Below, one piece after another: positions 62,000 to 64,000 of a stretch of DNA of 64,000 nucleotides. The first letter of the stretch is position 1, and the number at the start of each line of letters is the position of its first letter. The notes under the pieces are model-generated. The model was not told the origin of the DNA. It saw only the letters and a program-made list of their open reading frames with translations, and did no database searches. The stretch comes from VRUE01 sp963703235 (GTDB taxonomy: Bacteria; Actinomycetota; Thermoleophilia; Solirubrobacterales; 70-9). The position numbers were made by a program, and so were the translations under genes. The stretch spans positions 1,798,001-1,862,000 of the forward strand of contig OY969802.1 of the NCBI GenBank assembly GCA_963703235.1, given 5' to 3'.

Positions 62000-62510
62000 C
62001 GCCCCTGGACTGGAGCTGATCCGGGGTGAGATCGAGCTGGACCACCCCGGCGCCGTGCTCGACACGAGCTTCGACCGCGGCCAACCGTCGCTGGTGGTCG
62101 ACCCAAAGCAGGCGATCGCCGTCCTCACCTGGCTGCGCGAGGCTCCGGGCCACGAATACCGCTTTCTCTCAAGCCTCCACGCCGCGGACTACCTTCCGGC
62201 TACTCCACGCTTCGGAGTGCACTACGAGCTCCTGAACCGCGACCGAGTGGAGCGACTCAGGGTGAAGGCGATGCTGGAAGACCCGGGCGAGGACGCGCTG
62301 CCCGAGATCGACTCCTGCGTAGAGCTGTTCCCGACGGCCGAGTTCCAAGAGAGGGAAGTCTTCGACTTCTTCGGGATCGTCTTCCGCGGCCACCCGAACC
62401 TGACCCGGATCCTGATGCCCGAGGACTACGTCGGCTGGCCGCAGCGGCGCGACTTCCCGGTCGGCGGCGAGCCGGTCACCTTCACCTACAACGAGCGCAA
62501 CTATGGCTGA
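61992..62510 (+). CDS. nuoC: NADH-quinone oxidoreductase subunit C
   Basis: 172 aa; GTG start inside the nuoB end. 30-kDa subunit signature EREVFDFFGIVFRGHPNLTRIL and YVGWPQRRDFP. Binds NuoD in the peripheral arm. Not fused to nuoD. Confidence 0.94.
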   Translation: MPDAPGLELIRGEIELDHPGAVLDTSFDRGQPSLVVDPKQAIAVLTWLREAPGHEYRFLSSLHAADYLPATPRFGVHYELLNRDRVERLRVKAMLEDPGEDALPEIDSCVELFPTAEFQEREVFDFFGIVFRGHPNLTRILMPEDYVGWPQRRDFPVGGEPVTFTYNERNYG

Positions 62511-63687
62511 GGCGCAGCTCGACACCGAGGTGATGACGATCAACATCGGGCCGCACCACCCGGCCACGCACGGGGTGCTGCGCCTGGTCGTCGATCTCGA
62601 AGGCGAGGTCGTGCGCGAGCTGAAGCCGGTGATCGGCTACGTCCACACCGGGATCGAAAAGTCCTGCGAGGACAAGAGCTACTGGAAGGTCATCCCCTTC
62701 GTCGAGCGGATGGATTACGTCTCCTACTTCTTCCAGATGGAGGCCTTCTGCGGCGCGGTCGAGCGGCTGGTCGACCTGGAGATCCCGCCACGGGCCAGGT
62801 ACCTGCGGACGATCTTCCTCGAGCTGAACCGGATCCACTCGCACCTGGTCTGGCTGGGTACGACGGCGCTCGATCTGGGTGCGATCTCGATGCTCTGGTA
62901 CTGCTTCCGCGAGCGCGACAAGATCCTCGACCTGTTCGAGATGGCGACCGGACAGCGGATGCACACCCGCTACTTCCAGGTCGGCGGCGTGATCGAGGAC
63001 ATCCCGCTCGGCTTCGAGGCGAAGCTGCGCCAGTTCATCGCCGAGATGCCGGTCCGGGTCGGCCAGTACCAGGACCTGCTGGACCGCAACGAGGTCTTCC
63101 TCTCGCGGACCAAGAACGTGGGGATCGTGCCGCGGAAGCGGCTGCTGGAGCTGGGCGTGACCGGGCCGTTGCTGCGCGCCGCCGGCGAGCCCTGGGACCT
63201 GCGCAAGGCCTTCGACTACCTCGCCTACCCGGAGATGGACTTCAAGATCCCGGTCGGGACGGTCGGCGACAACTACGACCGCTACCGGGTGCGGGTCGCC
63301 GAGATGGTGGAGTCGGTGCGGATCGTCGAGCAGGCTCTCGACGGGCTGCCCGAGGGGCCCTTCATCGCCGACGACCGCAAGTACGTGCTGCCGCCGCGCT
63401 CGGAGCTGCCGACCTCGATGGAGTCCCTGATCCACCACTTCAAGCTGGTCACCGAGGGCTACCGGGTGGCGCCGGGCGAGGTCTACTACGCGATCGAGTC
63501 GCCGCGCGGCGAGCTGGGCTGTTTCGTCCTCGCCGACGGCTCCGCGAAGCCGGCCCGGGTCCACTACCGCGATCCGTCCTTCGTCAACCTGCAGGCCTTC
63601 CGCGATATGTCCGTGGACAGCTACGTCGCCGACATGATCGCCAGCCTGGGGATGCTCGACCCCATCCTCGGCGGGGTGGACCGGTGA
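62503..63687 (+). CDS. nuoD: NADH-quinone oxidoreductase subunit D
   Basis: 394 aa. 49-kDa subunit: INIGPHHPATHGVLRL, GYVHTGIEKS, YVSYF, ESPRGELGCF and SVDSYVADMIASLGMLDPILGGVDR. Forms the quinone site with NuoB. Overlaps nuoC by 8 bp and nuoE by GTGA. Confidence 0.96.
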   Translation: MAEAQLDTEVMTINIGPHHPATHGVLRLVVDLEGEVVRELKPVIGYVHTGIEKSCEDKSYWKVIPFVERMDYVSYFFQMEAFCGAVERLVDLEIPPRARYLRTIFLELNRIHSHLVWLGTTALDLGAISMLWYCFRERDKILDLFEMATGQRMHTRYFQVGGVIEDIPLGFEAKLRQFIAEMPVRVGQYQDLLDRNEVFLSRTKNVGIVPRKRLLELGVTGPLLRAAGEPWDLRKAFDYLAYPEMDFKIPVGTVGDNYDRYRVRVAEMVESVRIVEQALDGLPEGPFIADDRKYVLPPRSELPTSMESLIHHFKLVTEGYRVAPGEVYYAIESPRGELGCFVLADGSAKPARVHYRDPSFVNLQAFRDMSVDSYVADMIASLGMLDPILGGVDR

Positions 63688-64000
63688 GCGACGGTGTGCC
63701 CAACGGCAACGGCCTGCCGGTCGACCCGGCGGTCAGCGAGGGCCGGATTCCCGACCGCTCGCCGGAGCAGGTCCCGGAGCTGCACGAGGTCGACTGCCCG
63801 CCGGAGCTGCGCGAGCGCATCGAGGAGCTGATGTCGCGCTACCCCGATCGCCACTCGGCTTCGATCCCGGCGTTGTGGGCGGTGCAGCGCCGCTACGGCT
63901 GGTGCACGCCGGAGGGGATCCGGCAGGCGGCGGCGGTGATGCGCGTTACCCCCGCCTACCTGGAGTCGGTGGCGAGCTTCTACGACCTCCTGCACACCGA
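63684..64000 (+). CDS. nuoE: NADH-quinone oxidoreductase subunit E, 5' part
   Basis: About 105 residues before the window ends; GTG start overlapping the nuoD stop. After a Gly/Pro/Asp-rich N-terminal stretch comes the family region SIPALWAVQRRYGWCTPEGIRQAAAVM and YLESVASFYDLLHT. The 2Fe-2S thioredoxin-like part lies beyond the edge. Confidence 0.9.
   Translation, partial: MSDGVPNGNGLPVDPAVSEGRIPDRSPEQVPELHEVDCPPELRERIEELMSRYPDRHSASIPALWAVQRRYGWCTPEGIRQAAAVMRVTPAYLESVASFYDLLHT

Overview
High-GC DNA from an actinobacterium, most likely class Thermoleophilia (Solirubrobacterales or a relative). This is inferred from the GC-rich codon use, many GTG starts, SD-less starts that follow a TANNNT -10 hexamer, large secreted NHL/beta-propeller proteins, a class II ribonucleotide reductase, and a nuo operon. 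No rRNA, tRNA, insertion sequence or CRISPR array was seen.

Layout. (1) 1-26100: an exported-protein region, all on the minus strand. A tandem pair of subtilisin-like proteases lies at its 3' end (one cut by the window edge). A PucR-type regulator precedes them. Upstream is a very tightly packed block of six large secreted proteins: three Fn3/propeller paralogs (one frameshifted), two members of an unnamed 900-1100 aa family, and an NHL protein. Most are joined by 4-bp stop/start overlaps. The block starts with a 13-codon leader ORF made by a small tandem duplication. A collagen-like protein with its own promoter lies at the 5' end. (2) 26100-35190: an accessory, defence-like cluster: an AbiEi/Fic fusion, a DUF4143 ATPase, a divergent XRE regulator/unknown pair, a 1083-aa protein with an N-terminal phosphoribosyltransferase motif and a C-terminal class III cyclase-like region, and an AlbA_2/Schlafen-type regulator. 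Most of these genes have their own operator-like repeats. (3) 35200-45500: two-component system, GT2/DUF2304 pair, holB-tmk-topA, an epimerase, precorrin-2 dehydrogenase and a hemolysin III family protein. (4) 45600-60810: nrdJ, a CsoR copper-type operon, an ABC exporter, HAD-MFS, thioesterase/msrB, an orphan LuxR regulator coupled to serS, a cytochrome c lipoprotein and small enzymes. (5) 60960-64000: nuoABCDE, with nuoE cut by the window edge.

The strongest candidates for something undescribed are the PRTase-cyclase protein and its neighbours, and the secreted-propeller operon whose members share Cys-plus-basic C-terminal tails. A second theme is leaderless transcription: at many gene starts a TANNNT hexamer lies 6-10 nt before an ATG or GTG with no Shine-Dalgarno. 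Two divergent pairs have long perfect inverted repeats between them (28 bp and 19 bp).
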